NCBI GenBank assembly: GCA_015521705.1
Contig: WANR01000033.1
Span: forward strand, 62,001 to 126,000
Reading direction: 5' to 3'
Source: Desulfurococcales archaeon
GTDB lineage: Archaea; Thermoproteota; Thermoprotei_A; Sulfolobales; Acidilobaceae
DNA length: 64,000 nt
Numbering within the stretch: the first letter of the stretch is position 1; every line of letters begins with the position of its first letter. The position numbers were made by a program, and so were the translations under genes. Below, in pieces: positions 31,830 to 40,918 of the stretch. The notes under the pieces were generated by a model. The model was not told the DNA's origin. It was given only the letters and a program-made list of their open reading frames with translations, and did not search any database.

Positions 31830-33779
31830 GTGGGAGTTGGTTTGTACCGTTTATCGCTAGTGTTTGTGGTCTTGCTGGTGTTTCTATCGGCGATGCTAGC
31901 GCCTTTAGCGGGGGCGTTTTCGGTAGGGCAGCAGGGTAGGGTTGTTGTGGGGTCTTGTTCTCTGAAGATAGCTGCTGTATCGTCTGCGGGGGAGGGTGTT
32001 CTGGGCGACTTAAGCGTGTCTGTTCTGTATCCGGGCGAGGGTAGGGTGTATATAAGTACGAGTCCTGCCACGCAAGTGGATACTCAGGGTGCTGCCTGGA
32101 TAGCGGCGTTTGCTGCTAGTATGGTTGCCGGCGTGGATCTGGGGTCCTATGATTTCGTCTACACGATAGAGGCTCCGAGCATTATAGTGGGTGGGCCTAG
32201 CGCGGGTGCTGCCATGGCTGTAGCCACCTTGGCGGCTCTTCTGGGTGTGGAGTGCCCCCGGGATAGGGTTATTACCGGGACTGTATACCCTGACACTACC
32301 ATTGGCCCCGTCGGTGGGCTCCTAGAGAAGCTGGAAGCCGTGGCTAATGCTGGGGGCGAGGTTTTCGTTATACCGCCAGGGCAGTCGTCTTATGTCTACT
32401 ATGAAAGGAAGGTCACAAGGATAGGGCCCATAGCTTTCGTAACAACGACACCTGTGGAAGTCGACCTTGTCGAGGAAGGCAGGTCCAGGGGTGTCCGGGT
32501 GGTAGAGTCTCCTGACATAGCAAGTGCGGCCAGAGAGCTCCTCGGCGTGCAGGTCGGCCAGGCAGCTGGAGAGCCCCTTGGGCCGCGTAGGTCCTTGGAT
32601 CTAGCAAGGGTCTATGAGACACTCTATGGGGAGGTTTCCAGCTATGCAGAAAGGGTTTCCAGCCTGAGGAGTGACGTCTACGAGCTATACGTAGAGGAGG
32701 CTATGGAGGAAGCTAGAAGGGCTGAGGACCTCTACGGCAGGGGCCTTGTGGTTGGGGCTATTTCCAGCCTGGAAGAGTCCCTGTCAAAGTTGCTAGCTGC
32801 CGTGTGGTTGGATGAAGCCCTTGGAGAGGATCTGGAGGTGACTAAGTTCGTTGAGCAGGCTCTCAGCGCTGTGGATGAAGCCTACGAGTTATCCTTGGAG
32901 TCCAGGAGCGAGGCCCTGGCGTTGGCTTCCATCGACTTGTACGAAGCAGCCTCGGCCACGAGCGAGGCCTTAGGGGAGCTTGTTAACGAGTCTGGGAAAT
33001 ACTATCTCCCAGTCAGGATAGGATTCACAGGGCGTGTGGCGGTTGTTGAGCCCCTGGAGGATCTTGCATCAGCGTATGCCAGGTCCCTAGCCGCTAAGCT
33101 TGTCCTAGAGTCCGCAGGGGACGTGATAGACGTTGACACGGCTAAGAGGCGTACGATAGCGAGTCTTTCGAAAAGCATGACTGCCTATGCATTGACGCTC
33201 TTCCAGGAGTCAGGATCCTCTTCCCCGCTACTAGAGAAGGCTCTCGACATCTCGTCCACAGCGGTCTCCGAGGAATCGGAACTCCTCTCCCTCTACCTGT
33301 CCATGTGGGCTACATCGCTTGCCACGGCAGCCCTTCACAGCGCCTTTGACACGAGTGGAATAGTGTTAGAGAAGGCTCTCGAGAGAGCTAGCAGTATAGT
33401 CTCTTATTCCGCCTCTTCAATAGCTCCCTACCTCCTGGACCAGGCTAGAGCCGAGGCTGAGGAGGGCGATTCTTCGAATGCTTGGAGCTACCTAGAGATG
33501 GCTATTCTGTCTGGATGGCTCTTCGCCGAAGGGGGCAGGGCTACGAGTCCACCGGGTGTGGGCGAGGAAAGAGGGCAGCCAGAGAAGGAGGCTCCTATAG
33601 AGACTGTTACGGTAACTGAAACAGTTACTGTGACAAGAACTGCTACAGCCACTGCTACAGTACCTACCCCAGGCAGCGGTGGGCCAGGGGTCGAGGCTGG
33701 TGACCTGGCTGTTTATGTACTAGCCGGAGTCGTGCTTGGAATGGTTATAGCCCTTGTGCTTAGGCAGGTGCTCGACTAG
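31830..33779 (+). CDS. surface-anchored S16 (Lon-type) serine peptidase
   Basis: The 649-residue protein has a signal peptide (5-30), a Lon-type peptidase domain (about 45-215) with the Ser-Lys dyad in GGPSAGAA (Ser124) and GPVGGLLEK (Lys167), then a long all-helical region (250-560), a Thr/Val-rich stalk with repeated TVTVT segments (590-615) and a C-terminal membrane helix. No AAA+ ATPase is fused, so peptide unfolding would need another partner or substrates that are already unfolded. The design is that of a cell-surface peptidase. The start is GTG 31830, or TTG 31842. The NicO-type gene follows by 18 bases. Confidence 0.78.
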   Translation: MGVGLYRLSLVFVVLLVFLSAMLAPLAGAFSVGQQGRVVVGSCSLKIAAVSSAGEGVLGDLSVSVLYPGEGRVYISTSPATQVDTQGAAWIAAFAASMVAGVDLGSYDFVYTIEAPSIIVGGPSAGAAMAVATLAALLGVECPRDRVITGTVYPDTTIGPVGGLLEKLEAVANAGGEVFVIPPGQSSYVYYERKVTRIGPIAFVTTTPVEVDLVEEGRSRGVRVVESPDIASAARELLGVQVGQAAGEPLGPRRSLDLARVYETLYGEVSSYAERVSSLRSDVYELYVEEAMEEARRAEDLYGRGLVVGAISSLEESLSKLLAAVWLDEALGEDLEVTKFVEQALSAVDEAYELSLESRSEALALASIDLYEAASATSEALGELVNESGKYYLPVRIGFTGRVAVVEPLEDLASAYARSLAAKLVLESAGDVIDVDTAKRRTIASLSKSMTAYALTLFQESGSSSPLLEKALDISSTAVSEESELLSLYLSMWATSLATAALHSAFDTSGIVLEKALERASSIVSYSASSIAPYLLDQARAEAEEGDSSNAWSYLEMAILSGWLFAEGGRATSPPGVGEERGQPEKEAPIETVTVTETVTVTRTATATATVPTPGSGGPGVEAGDLAVYVLAGVVLGMVIALVLRQVLD

Positions 33780-33797
33780 GCCCAATCGTGTTCTAGG

Positions 33798-34451
33798 GTG
33801 GCGTACGAGGCTGAATACTTTATGGGTCTAGAGTCGTTCTATGTAGCTTACTCATCTGTAGCCCTCATGGGCCTTTTCCATGGAAGCGATCCTACACATG
33901 GGTGGCCCCTATCAGTGCTCCATGCTTTAAGGAGTGGCGGAGGCGCTCCTAAAGCGCTCCTATTAACCTTGGTCCTCGCGTTGGGACACTTCTTATCAAC
34001 GATAGCCGTCATAGCGGCTGCCTGGCTCTTGGGGGAAGCTCTTGCAGCCTACCTGCTCTACATACAGCTGGCTGCAGGGCTCCTATTGTTACTGCTTGGG
34101 CTTAACGGTCTTAGAGAGGCTTTCCTCGGCAGCGGGGAGCATGGGCACGAGGAGCCGTCTAGCTACTCGGTTCTAGGGCTCTTCAAGTACTCTCTTCTTC
34201 TGGGCTTCGCGCATGAAGAGGAGGTGGCTCTTGCAGCTATAGTGCTTCTGGGGGTCAACCCTATAGTCCTCTCACTCCTTTACCTGGCCTGCGTCTATGC
34301 AGCGATGTCCCTGTGGACTCTGGTAAGCCTCTACTTTACGAGGAAAGCATCTATAGGCAAGCGTTTCTATGCGAGGCTTCACTACTTTACCTCACTAATG
34401 CTAGTCTTTGTAGGCTCTTATGTCATAGCTGAAGCATTGGGACTCCTCTAG
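33798..34451 (+). CDS. NicO/RcnA-like nickel/cobalt permease family protein
   Basis: The 217-residue protein has six membrane helices. The first carries FHGSDPTHG, a variant of the H-x4-D-H metal motif of nickel and cobalt permeases, and another histidine lies in GFAHEEE. A His-rich HGHEE lies in the central loop. Members of this family export or import Ni/Co or serve urease and hydrogenase maturation. The start is GTG 33798. Proximity to the surface peptidase is probably a shared transcript rather than a functional link. Confidence 0.7.
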   Translation: MAYEAEYFMGLESFYVAYSSVALMGLFHGSDPTHGWPLSVLHALRSGGGAPKALLLTLVLALGHFLSTIAVIAAAWLLGEALAAYLLYIQLAAGLLLLLLGLNGLREAFLGSGEHGHEEPSSYSVLGLFKYSLLLGFAHEEEVALAAIVLLGVNPIVLSLLYLACVYAAMSLWTLVSLYFTRKASIGKRFYARLHYFTSLMLVFVGSYVIAEALGLL

Positions 34452-34586
34452 AGCTTTGATTCCACGACTGTTAAGGCCAGCTTATAGCATAACTTGCTTT
34501 TACTATGGATCCATGGACGCTGGTAAACGCTAAAGCCTAAAGACTGTTTCAGAGCTGACTATATGATCTAAAATTAGTTTTGTTTT

Positions 34587-34596
34587 GGTTTAACTA
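34587..34596 (+). promoter_or_regulatory. TATA-like element before the foldable RNA
   Basis: ggtttaacta lies about 30 bases before the first base of the predicted stem, the normal distance from TATA box to start of an archaeal transcript. Confidence 0.3.
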
Positions 34597-34626
34597 GTAG
34601 GTAGCCAATGATCCGCAGTTGGCGTT

Positions 34627-34683
34627 GCCCTCGACTGGGACACCATGGGGTGCGGGTGAAGCTAGCGTTCCCGCACCGAGGGC
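34627..34683 (+). ncRNA. candidate structured RNA
   Basis: Two nested perfect stems are visible: an inner 8-base stem (ggtgcggg 34649-34656 with cccgcacc 34670-34677) around a 13-base loop, and an outer 6-base stem (gccctc 34627-34632 with gagggc 34678-34683). The 16 bases 34633-34648 are unpaired on one side only. The strand is set by the TATA candidate upstream and could be the other. It does not match a tRNA, SRP RNA or C/D guide that I can recognise, nor does it have an ACA box. Confidence 0.35.
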
Positions 34684-34857
34684 TAGCCCCTTCTCGCTGT
34701 ATTAAAAAGTTTAAAAGTATTGAAAACTAACTAGAAGTGCCGTGAGAGGGGAAACGCTACAACGGAACAATAACTACTTCTAGGGCTGCTAGATAACCTT
34801 TGACCAATATAAGGTTTAATAGGCATGTATGCATCTTGACGGCTTGGTGTATGCCTG

Positions 34858-35454
34858 GTGAGTGGTATTGAGGGCCTAGAGGTTAGGGCCGATAATATAA
34901 AGTTGTTTGGCAAGTGGAGCTGGGTCGGTGTAGAAGTCAGAGACCCTAGCCTGAAGAGGTATATAAGCCTGAAACCTGTCTGGCTACCGCATACCGGTGG
35001 GAAGCACGAGCATAGGAGGTTCGGGAAGGCTGAAGTGCCTATTGTAGAGAGGCTTATGAATAAGCTCATGAGGCCAGGCAGGAACGGCGGCAAGAAGCAC
35101 TTGGCGTTTAACATTGTGAAGAACGCTTTTGACCTGATCTACTTGGAGACGGGCGAAAACCCTCTCCAGGTCCTTGTAAGGGCTATAGAGAACTCTGCGC
35201 CGAGAGAGGATACTACTAGGATAATGTATGGAGGTATAACCTACAGGGTCTCCGTGGACGTGTCCCCTCAGAGGAGAGTGGACCAGGCTCTTAAATTCCT
35301 CACTGAGGGGGCTAGGCAGTGCGCCTTCAACAACCCCAAGCCTATAGAGCAGTGCCTCGCGGAAGAGATCATGCTGGCTGCACGCGGCGACCCCCAGAGC
35401 TACGCTGTGAGGCAGAAGGAGGAGATCGAGAGAATAGCTTTGAGCTCCAGGTAA
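34858..35454 (+). CDS. rps7: 30S ribosomal protein S7 (uS7)
   Basis: S7 binds the 3' domain of 16S rRNA and begins head assembly. The 198-residue protein matches archaeal S7 along its length, with a basic N-terminal extension ([16 protein letters not shown]), the helical core ([19 protein letters not shown]) and the C-terminal RVDQALKF and [12 protein letters not shown]. The start is GTG 34858. It begins the string rps7, EF-1alpha, rps10. Confidence 0.96.
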   Translation: MSGIEGLEVRADNIKLFGKWSWVGVEVRDPSLKRYISLKPVWLPHTGGKHEHRRFGKAEVPIVERLMNKLMRPGRNGGKKHLAFNIVKNAFDLIYLETGENPLQVLVRAIENSAPREDTTRIMYGGITYRVSVDVSPQRRVDQALKFLTEGARQCAFNNPKPIEQCLAEEIMLAARGDPQSYAVRQKEEIERIALSSR

Positions 35455-35518
35455 GGGGATCGTTTAATTTTTAAACTCGCTACTACATAAGAGGATTGGC
35501 ATTGGGGGATGGAGCGGG

Positions 35519-36832
35519 ATGCCCGAGAAAACCCATTTAAACCTTGTCGTGATAGGTCACGTAGATCACGGGAAGAGCACCCTAGTAGGACACCTACTCT
35601 ACAGGCTGGGGCTTGTAGAGGAGAAGAAGCTGAAAGAGCTCGAGGAGCAGGCAAAGGCTCGTGGCAAGGAGTCCTTCAAGTTCGCGTGGATCCTGGACAG
35701 GATGAAGGAGGAGAGGGATAGAGGTATCACTATAGACCTAACGTTCATGAAGTTCGAGACAAAGAAGTACGTGTTCACGATTATAGACGCTCCAGGCCAC
35801 AGGGACTTCGTCAAGAACATGATCACCGGGGCAAGCCAGGCAGATGCTGCGATACTCGTAGTCTCTGCTAGGAAAGGAGAGTTCGAGGCCGGCATGAGCC
35901 CCGAGGGCCAGACCAGGGAGCATACTCTCCTAGCTAAGACCATGGGTATTGAGCAGATAATCGTGGCTGTGAACAAGATGGACGCTCCCGACGTTAACTA
36001 TGACCAGAAAAGGTACGAGCAGATCGTGGCCGTTCTAAAGAAGTTCATGAAGGGTCTCGGCTACAACGTGGACAAGATACCCTTCATCCCGGTGAGCGCA
36101 TGGAAGGGAGACAACCTAATAGAGAGGAGCCCTAACATGCCGTGGTACAACGGGCCAACAATCGTTGAAGCCCTCGACATGCTTGAGCCACCAACGAAGC
36201 CTGTGGACAAGCCTCTGAGGATCCCCGTACAGCACGTGTACAACATTCCCGGAGCTGGAACCGTGCCCGTGGGCAGGGTGGAGACTGGAGTATTGAAGGT
36301 AGGCGACAAGGTCGTAGTGATGCCTCCAGGCATAGTGGGCGAGATCAGGAGCATACAGATGCACTACCAGGACATGCCGAAAGCCGAGCCAGGCGACAAT
36401 ATAGGGTTCGCTATTAGGGGCGTAAGCCGTGGAGATATCAAGAGGGGAGACGTTGTAGGGCACACGGATACCCCCCCGACTGTGGCGGAAGAGTTCACAG
36501 CAAGGATCTTCGTTATATGGCACCCAAGCGCGATAGCCCCAGGCTACACGCCAGTGATACACGCCCACACGGCCAGCATAAGCGCTAGGCTGACGGAGAT
36601 AGTTGCCAAGATAGACCCGAGAACCGGCCAGGTTATAGAGAAGAACCCCCAGTTCCTCAAGCCAGGAGAGGTAGCTATAGTCAAGTTTAAGCCCATAAAG
36701 CCCATGGTGATAGAGAAGTTCAGCGAGTTCCCACCCCTAGGAAGGTTCGCTATGAGAGACATGAACAGGACAATAGGGATCGGCATAGTCACAGAAGTAA
36801 AACCCATGAAGGTAGAGCTCAGAACCAAGTAG
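35519..36832 (+). CDS. tuf: translation elongation factor EF-1alpha
   Basis: EF-1alpha brings aminoacyl-tRNA to the ribosome with GTP. The 437-residue protein has the P-loop GHVDHGKST, switch II DAPGHRDF, NKMD and SAWK for guanine, and the two beta-barrel domains to a normal end at KVELRTK. It starts at ATG 35519, 64 bases after rps7. Confidence 0.98.
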   Translation: MPEKTHLNLVVIGHVDHGKSTLVGHLLYRLGLVEEKKLKELEEQAKARGKESFKFAWILDRMKEERDRGITIDLTFMKFETKKYVFTIIDAPGHRDFVKNMITGASQADAAILVVSARKGEFEAGMSPEGQTREHTLLAKTMGIEQIIVAVNKMDAPDVNYDQKRYEQIVAVLKKFMKGLGYNVDKIPFIPVSAWKGDNLIERSPNMPWYNGPTIVEALDMLEPPTKPVDKPLRIPVQHVYNIPGAGTVPVGRVETGVLKVGDKVVVMPPGIVGEIRSIQMHYQDMPKAEPGDNIGFAIRGVSRGDIKRGDVVGHTDTPPTVAEEFTARIFVIWHPSAIAPGYTPVIHAHTASISARLTEIVAKIDPRTGQVIEKNPQFLKPGEVAIVKFKPIKPMVIEKFSEFPPLGRFAMRDMNRTIGIGIVTEVKPMKVELRTK

Positions 36833-36886
36833 CACGTCTAAGAAGAGAGCCCTTCATAGCACTACTGTAAAGGAGGCTCCAAAACT

Positions 36887-37201
36887 ATGGTCTTCAGGAT
36901 CAGGATATGGCTCTGGAGCACCAATGTTAAAAGCCTAGAAAGCGTTGTAAACCAGATAAGAGAGATAGCACAGAAAACAGGGGTCCGCATGAAGGGCCCC
37001 GTACCCCTACCTACTAAAAGACTAGAGGTCCCAATATTCAGGCTACCCCACGGAGAAGGAAGCAAGTACTGGGAGCACTGGGAACTAAGAATACATAAAA
37101 GGCTCATAGACCTGGATGCCGATGAAAGAGTGCTGAGAAGGCTTATGAGGATCCAGGTACCCCACGACGTATACATAGAAATAAAACAGATAATACCATA
37201 A
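36887..37201 (+). CDS. rps10: 30S ribosomal protein S10 (uS10)
   Basis: The 104-residue protein is a complete archaeal S10, with the long RNA-binding loop around [15 protein letters not shown] and [16 protein letters not shown]. The aggagg ribosome site lies a few bases before ATG 36887. Its position after EF-1alpha is the usual archaeal arrangement. Confidence 0.96.
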   Translation: MVFRIRIWLWSTNVKSLESVVNQIREIAQKTGVRMKGPVPLPTKRLEVPIFRLPHGEGSKYWEHWELRIHKRLIDLDADERVLRRLMRIQVPHDVYIEIKQIIP

Positions 37202-37394
37202 CCCACACTCTTTCCTCTCCCAAACGTTTCACTCCTAATAGTTTTAGACTGATAGCCCCCGTCTCCATAACTACCCCCTCTGGCTACCTGTCTCGCTAAG
37301 AAGAAGAGGGTTTTCTCTCGTAAGGGCCTGGTATATAATTTTGGCTAAATTTCCATAGTTTCGGCCCTTAACCTTGGGGGGTGGAGAGGGGGAA

Positions 37395-37841
37395 GTGCCC
37401 AGTATTTACCAGGTATTGCAGTTAATTCACGTTATCGGGGCTACGGTCTGGGTGGGTGGCCACTTGCTCTTGCTTAGTGGGTTTCTTAGGAGGGCCCTTT
37501 CTGAGAAGGATCCTGGCTATGTTCTGAGTTTTGAGAAGTTTTTCATTAAAGTCGGGCTTCCCAGCTTTTTCTTGACCGTGGTTACAGGCGTAGCTATGGG
37601 CCTTTTTAGGGCCCCGCCTGCTCTCTGGCTATCTCTCGGAGAGCCTGTGGGCAGGCTTGGAGTCAAGGCAATACTGGTGGTAGGCCTTGTTGCGTTAATG
37701 GTATATGCAGAGAGAAGAGTGCTGCCAGCCCTTAGAAACGATCCTAGAGCCTTGCCTAAATTCACAGTGCTAGCAACTGCTGCGACAACTATATCCGTAA
37801 TCCTGGTTATAGTAGGGTGGATGCTGAGATTTGGCATCTAA
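37395..37841 (+). CDS. CopD-like four-helix membrane protein
   Basis: The protein has four membrane helices and histidines in the first (LIHVIGATVWVGGHLLL), with the W-GG pattern seen in CopD/YcnJ-type copper-resistance and related heme-b proteins. It might bind copper or heme. GTG 37395 is preferred over TTG 37374 because ggagaggggg lies just before it. The gene is preceded by a TATA-like gtatataatt at 37331-37340. Confidence 0.6.
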   Translation: MPSIYQVLQLIHVIGATVWVGGHLLLLSGFLRRALSEKDPGYVLSFEKFFIKVGLPSFFLTVVTGVAMGLFRAPPALWLSLGEPVGRLGVKAILVVGLVALMVYAERRVLPALRNDPRALPKFTVLATAATTISVILVIVGWMLRFGI

Positions 37842-37977
37842 GAATTTAGATCCCCATCTACACGGCTACTCCCAGCACTCCCGCCGAGCCTTGCAGGGCG
37901 CAGGCTCCCGTTCTCAGCTCTGTGGGCTCGAAGAAACTGCCTTGCTTGTGAAAGCCCATCGGGTTATGGAGTGATAT

Positions 37978-39303
37978 TTAGGGCACGACTCTCTCGGGGT
38001 CTCTAGGTAGGAGCCTGGCCTCCCTTACGTTGTCTAGGCGCAGGATCTGCATGACTATTCTTTCAAGCCCCATTCCGGCACCGCCGTGAGGCGGGGCTCC
38101 GTGCTTGAAGAAGTCCAGGTAGAACTTGAATGTTTCCTCTCTCAGCCCCTTCTCCTTAAGGTTCTCTAGCAGCTTATGGTACCTGTGTTCTCTCTGGCCG
38201 CCCGTGACTACCTCTAGCCCCCTGAATAGTAGGTCAAACCCGTATGTCCACTCGGGTTCCTCGTCTTTCCTCATAGTGTAGAAGGGTCTGACTTTCCAGG
38301 GGTACTCTGTTATGAAGACGAAGTCGCTATCGTACTCCTCCAGGGCATAGCTGCCCATGAGCCTTTCAGCTTCTGAGTCTAGATCACTGGCCTGTTCAAG
38401 CTTCTTGCCGTAGTTTGACGTGAGGATCTCGTAGGCCTCCCTCATAGTTATGCGGGGCACTCTGCTAGGGAGCCTTATCTCCACTCCTAGCTCCTCCGCT
38501 ATACTGGCGACTGGCTCCTCTCTCCTTATATCGCTGGATATGCGCCTGAAGAAGCCTTCAACCATGTCCATTACGTCGTTGTAGTCGTCTATGAAGCCCA
38601 TCTCTATGTCGAGCGAGTGGTACTCGGTGAGGTGCCTTGTAGTGTGGTGCGGCTCGGCTCTAAAGACGGGGCCCACCTCGAAGACCCTCTCGAGGCCTGC
38701 AATTACTGCGAACTGCTTGTAGAACTGGGGGCTCTGGGCTAGGTAGGCTTCCCTCCCAAAGTAGATCACGGGAAATACCTCGGCCCCGCCCTCGGTCCCT
38801 GCAGCCACGATCTTTGGAGTAAATACTTCGACGAACCCGTTATCCCTGTAATACTCCCTAAACTTCCAGGCAACCCATGACTCTAGCACAAAGATCTTCG
38901 ATACAGCGGGGTTCCTCACGTCGAGCCACCTATAGTTGAGCCTCGTTGCCAGGAGGGCCTTAGTGGACTCGGAGGGCTCTAGGGGTAGAGGCTCTACGGG
39001 TGATGACAGTATCTCGAGGCGGGAAGCCTTAACCTCTACTCCTTGGACGGCCTTCCCTCTAACTAGCGTCCCCTCAGCGCAGACCACGGCTTCGAGTTTA
39101 ACCTTTTCCGCCTCACTGACAGCCTCTGGAGGCGACTCTCCTTCCTTAACAACGACTTGTATCATGCCCGTCCTGTCCCTTACAACGAGGAACTTTATCC
39201 TACCTATGTCCCTGATGTTATGGATCCACCCGCAGACCCTGACCTTGGAGCCTATAAGGTCCCTTCTACTCAGCAGCTCTCCTATGAAAAGGCTCTTCTT
39301 CAC
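37978..39303 (-). CDS. aspS: aspartyl-tRNA synthetase, archaeal type
   Basis: The 441-residue class II enzyme has the N-terminal OB-fold anticodon domain (VRVCGWIHNIRDIGRIKFLVVRDRTG), motif 2 (FRAEPHHTTRHLTEYHSLD) and motif 3 (GAGMGLERIVMQIL), in the short archaeal form without the bacterial GAD insert. Many crenarchaea use a non-discriminating AspRS with the amidotransferase; the sequence alone does not settle this. The start is GTG 39303. Confidence 0.96.
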   Translation of the reverse strand: MKKSLFIGELLSRRDLIGSKVRVCGWIHNIRDIGRIKFLVVRDRTGMIQVVVKEGESPPEAVSEAEKVKLEAVVCAEGTLVRGKAVQGVEVKASRLEILSSPVEPLPLEPSESTKALLATRLNYRWLDVRNPAVSKIFVLESWVAWKFREYYRDNGFVEVFTPKIVAAGTEGGAEVFPVIYFGREAYLAQSPQFYKQFAVIAGLERVFEVGPVFRAEPHHTTRHLTEYHSLDIEMGFIDDYNDVMDMVEGFFRRISSDIRREEPVASIAEELGVEIRLPSRVPRITMREAYEILTSNYGKKLEQASDLDSEAERLMGSYALEEYDSDFVFITEYPWKVRPFYTMRKDEEPEWTYGFDLLFRGLEVVTGGQREHRYHKLLENLKEKGLREETFKFYLDFFKHGAPPHGGAGMGLERIVMQILRLDNVREARLLPRDPERVVP

Positions 39304-39488
39304 GCCACTACACCTTCCAATAGGTTCTTTAGCCCGGGTTTCCCTGGTTGCCCGGCGGGTTTAAAAACTAAGCCCGCCCATTAATCCTTCCACCATATAG
39401 TTTAACCGATAAATATCCTAGCTTCACCAACTTAAGGAGTGGGGAGGATCTGGTAGAACCCCCAAGGGTTTAAGGTGGTGTTTCGCCA

Positions 39489-40064
39489 GTGTTTTTCGAT
39501 GATGACGAGGAGGAGGAAAAGATTCTAGAAGCCGAAGGCAAGGTCAGGATCGGTTGCTCTAGAATAGAGGAGCTAAAGAGGGAGCTAGAGAATAAAGGCT
39601 TCAAGTCGGAGGGGCTAGCCAGGGAGGCAGACACATACTACAAGCACCCGTGCTACAGCCTAGACTCCATGGATGTAGCCTTAAGGGTCAGGATAGTCAA
39701 TGACAACTACAAGATACTAACACTGAAGGGGCCGAGGAAGAAAGATGCTGAGCTGAAGGTGAGAGAAGAGATAGAAGTAAACGTAATAGGCGACATAGAG
39801 ACTTTATTGAGGAAGCTGGGGTTCAAGCCCATCTTCACGATTGAGAAGGAGAGATACTATCTCAAAGCTAGAGGCCTAAGAATAACACTGGACAAGGTTA
39901 AAAAGCTGGGCTGCTTCATGGAGATAGAACTAAAGGGAGCATCATGGGAGGAAGCAAAGAAACTACTAGACGAGCTCAGGATACCATGGGCCAGAATAAT
40001 AACTGAAACGTATGCTGAGATGATGAGGAATAAAATGCTCGAAGAAGAGGAATTCCTGGAATAA
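39489..40064 (+). CDS. CYTH-domain phosphohydrolase/cyclase family protein
   Basis: The 191-residue protein has the CYTH (triphosphate tunnel) signature ExExK (E14, E16, K18), then LRVRI and YKILTLKGP with basic residues lining the tunnel, and EIELKG near the end. Archaeal members include class IV-like adenylate cyclases and triphosphatases. Which activity applies here is not known. The start is GTG 39489, followed by an acidic run. Confidence 0.85.
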   Translation: MFFDDDEEEEKILEAEGKVRIGCSRIEELKRELENKGFKSEGLAREADTYYKHPCYSLDSMDVALRVRIVNDNYKILTLKGPRKKDAELKVREEIEVNVIGDIETLLRKLGFKPIFTIEKERYYLKARGLRITLDKVKKLGCFMEIELKGASWEEAKKLLDELRIPWARIITETYAEMMRNKMLEEEEFLE

Positions 40065-40320
40065 ACCCTGCCTCCAGCCTAAGCTTGTCTTCCTTTTCCG
40101 TGTACGGCCAATGTATACCAGTTACTCGGCGCCTCTTGCCGCCCGGAGGGATCTCGTGCGGCTTCACGTAGTGCTGTCATGCTTCCCTGGGCCCTTGAAT
40201 GAGTTTTGGTACTGATTGTTTTTGTTCCTTGTCTGTACTTTTCAAAGCCAAAGGCTTTACAGCTAAGCTGTATGCAATTTACAGGGCTACCTAAAGCTGG
40301 CTTTGGAGCCATAAGTAGTG
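40065..40320. other. intergenic region without a recognised gene
   Basis: These 256 bases lie between the stops of the CYTH gene and the CBS gene, so no promoter is needed here. I see no gene, tRNA or guide RNA. The 3' side is rich in T, which may serve as terminator for one or both. Confidence 0.35.
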
Positions 40321-40761
40321 TTAGACGCTTGGATGTATGACCCCCATTTCCATGAGCATTAGTATGAGGTTTGCTATATCCCTAAATGAGATGACACCTA
40401 CAGGCCTACCCTTATCATCAACTACTGGCAGGTGTCTAACGCCAGTCTCTGTTATCCTTTCGAGCGCTGTTGATACCCGCTCATGCTCCCTGACGGTCAC
40501 GGGGTTCTCGGTCATTATCTCCCATGCCCTGGTGGTTTTGGGGTCGAAGCCGTGCGCTATTGCTGCTACAACATCTCTCTCGGTAATTATACCCCTAACA
40601 ACGCCCTCCTTGTCGACGACTAAAACGCTTCCTATGTCGCGTTCGTGCATGATGCGGGCAGCGTCTATGAGCAGTCCCGTCTCCTCTATCACGGCCGGAG
40701 GCCTGCTCATTATGTCTGAGACCCTTAGGGGTAGTCTTCTTCTAGGAGAGCCTAGGACCAT
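40321..40761 (-). CDS. tandem CBS-domain protein
   Basis: The 146-residue protein is a pair of CBS repeats (about 13-70 and 76-135), each with a MSRPPAVIEETG or MTENPVTVREHE start and an IITERDVVA or VISFRDIAN end. Such stand-alone proteins bind adenine nucleotides and act as sensors for partners that are usually encoded elsewhere. The start is ATG 40761. Confidence 0.88.
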   Translation of the reverse strand: MVLGSPRRRLPLRVSDIMSRPPAVIEETGLLIDAARIMHERDIGSVLVVDKEGVVRGIITERDVVAAIAHGFDPKTTRAWEIMTENPVTVREHERVSTALERITETGVRHLPVVDDKGRPVGVISFRDIANLILMLMEMGVIHPSV

Positions 40762-40918
40762 GCTCTGCCACCACGACTAATCCAGATAATTCATGAGTAT
40801 CTACAGGAATAATAAGTGGGCCTCCTAAAAGAGCTGGCCTCCTTGGGAAAATAGTGCTACTCAAAAATGGTTCCTGGGTTGCGAGGCCTGGGTTCCAGTA
40901 GTGGCTGTGGAGAATCCT

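Larger units (their letters stand above)
34452..34857. other. intergenic region before the S7 gene
   Basis: These 406 bases have no good protein-coding frame. The middle holds a GC-rich foldable element (34627-34683) preceded by a TATA-like run, and the right part is A/T-rich with a second TATA-like taaggtttaat at 34810-34820 for rps7. Confidence 0.55.

Noticed and set aside
12435-33650. Shared acagttactgtga between the intergenic stretch near 12428 and the stalk of the S16 peptidase gene near 33620
   Set aside because: Only about 13 bases match and the second copy is explained by Thr/Val repeat coding; treated as chance.
34620-34690. tRNA, H/ACA or C/D guide RNA for the foldable element
   Set aside because: No T-loop or acceptor stem, no ACA after the stem, and no RUGAUGA/CUGA boxes in the right order.
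35738-36568. Long frames antisense to EF-1alpha
   Set aside because: Strong codon bias of a GC-rich highly expressed gene produces open antisense frames; they match no family.
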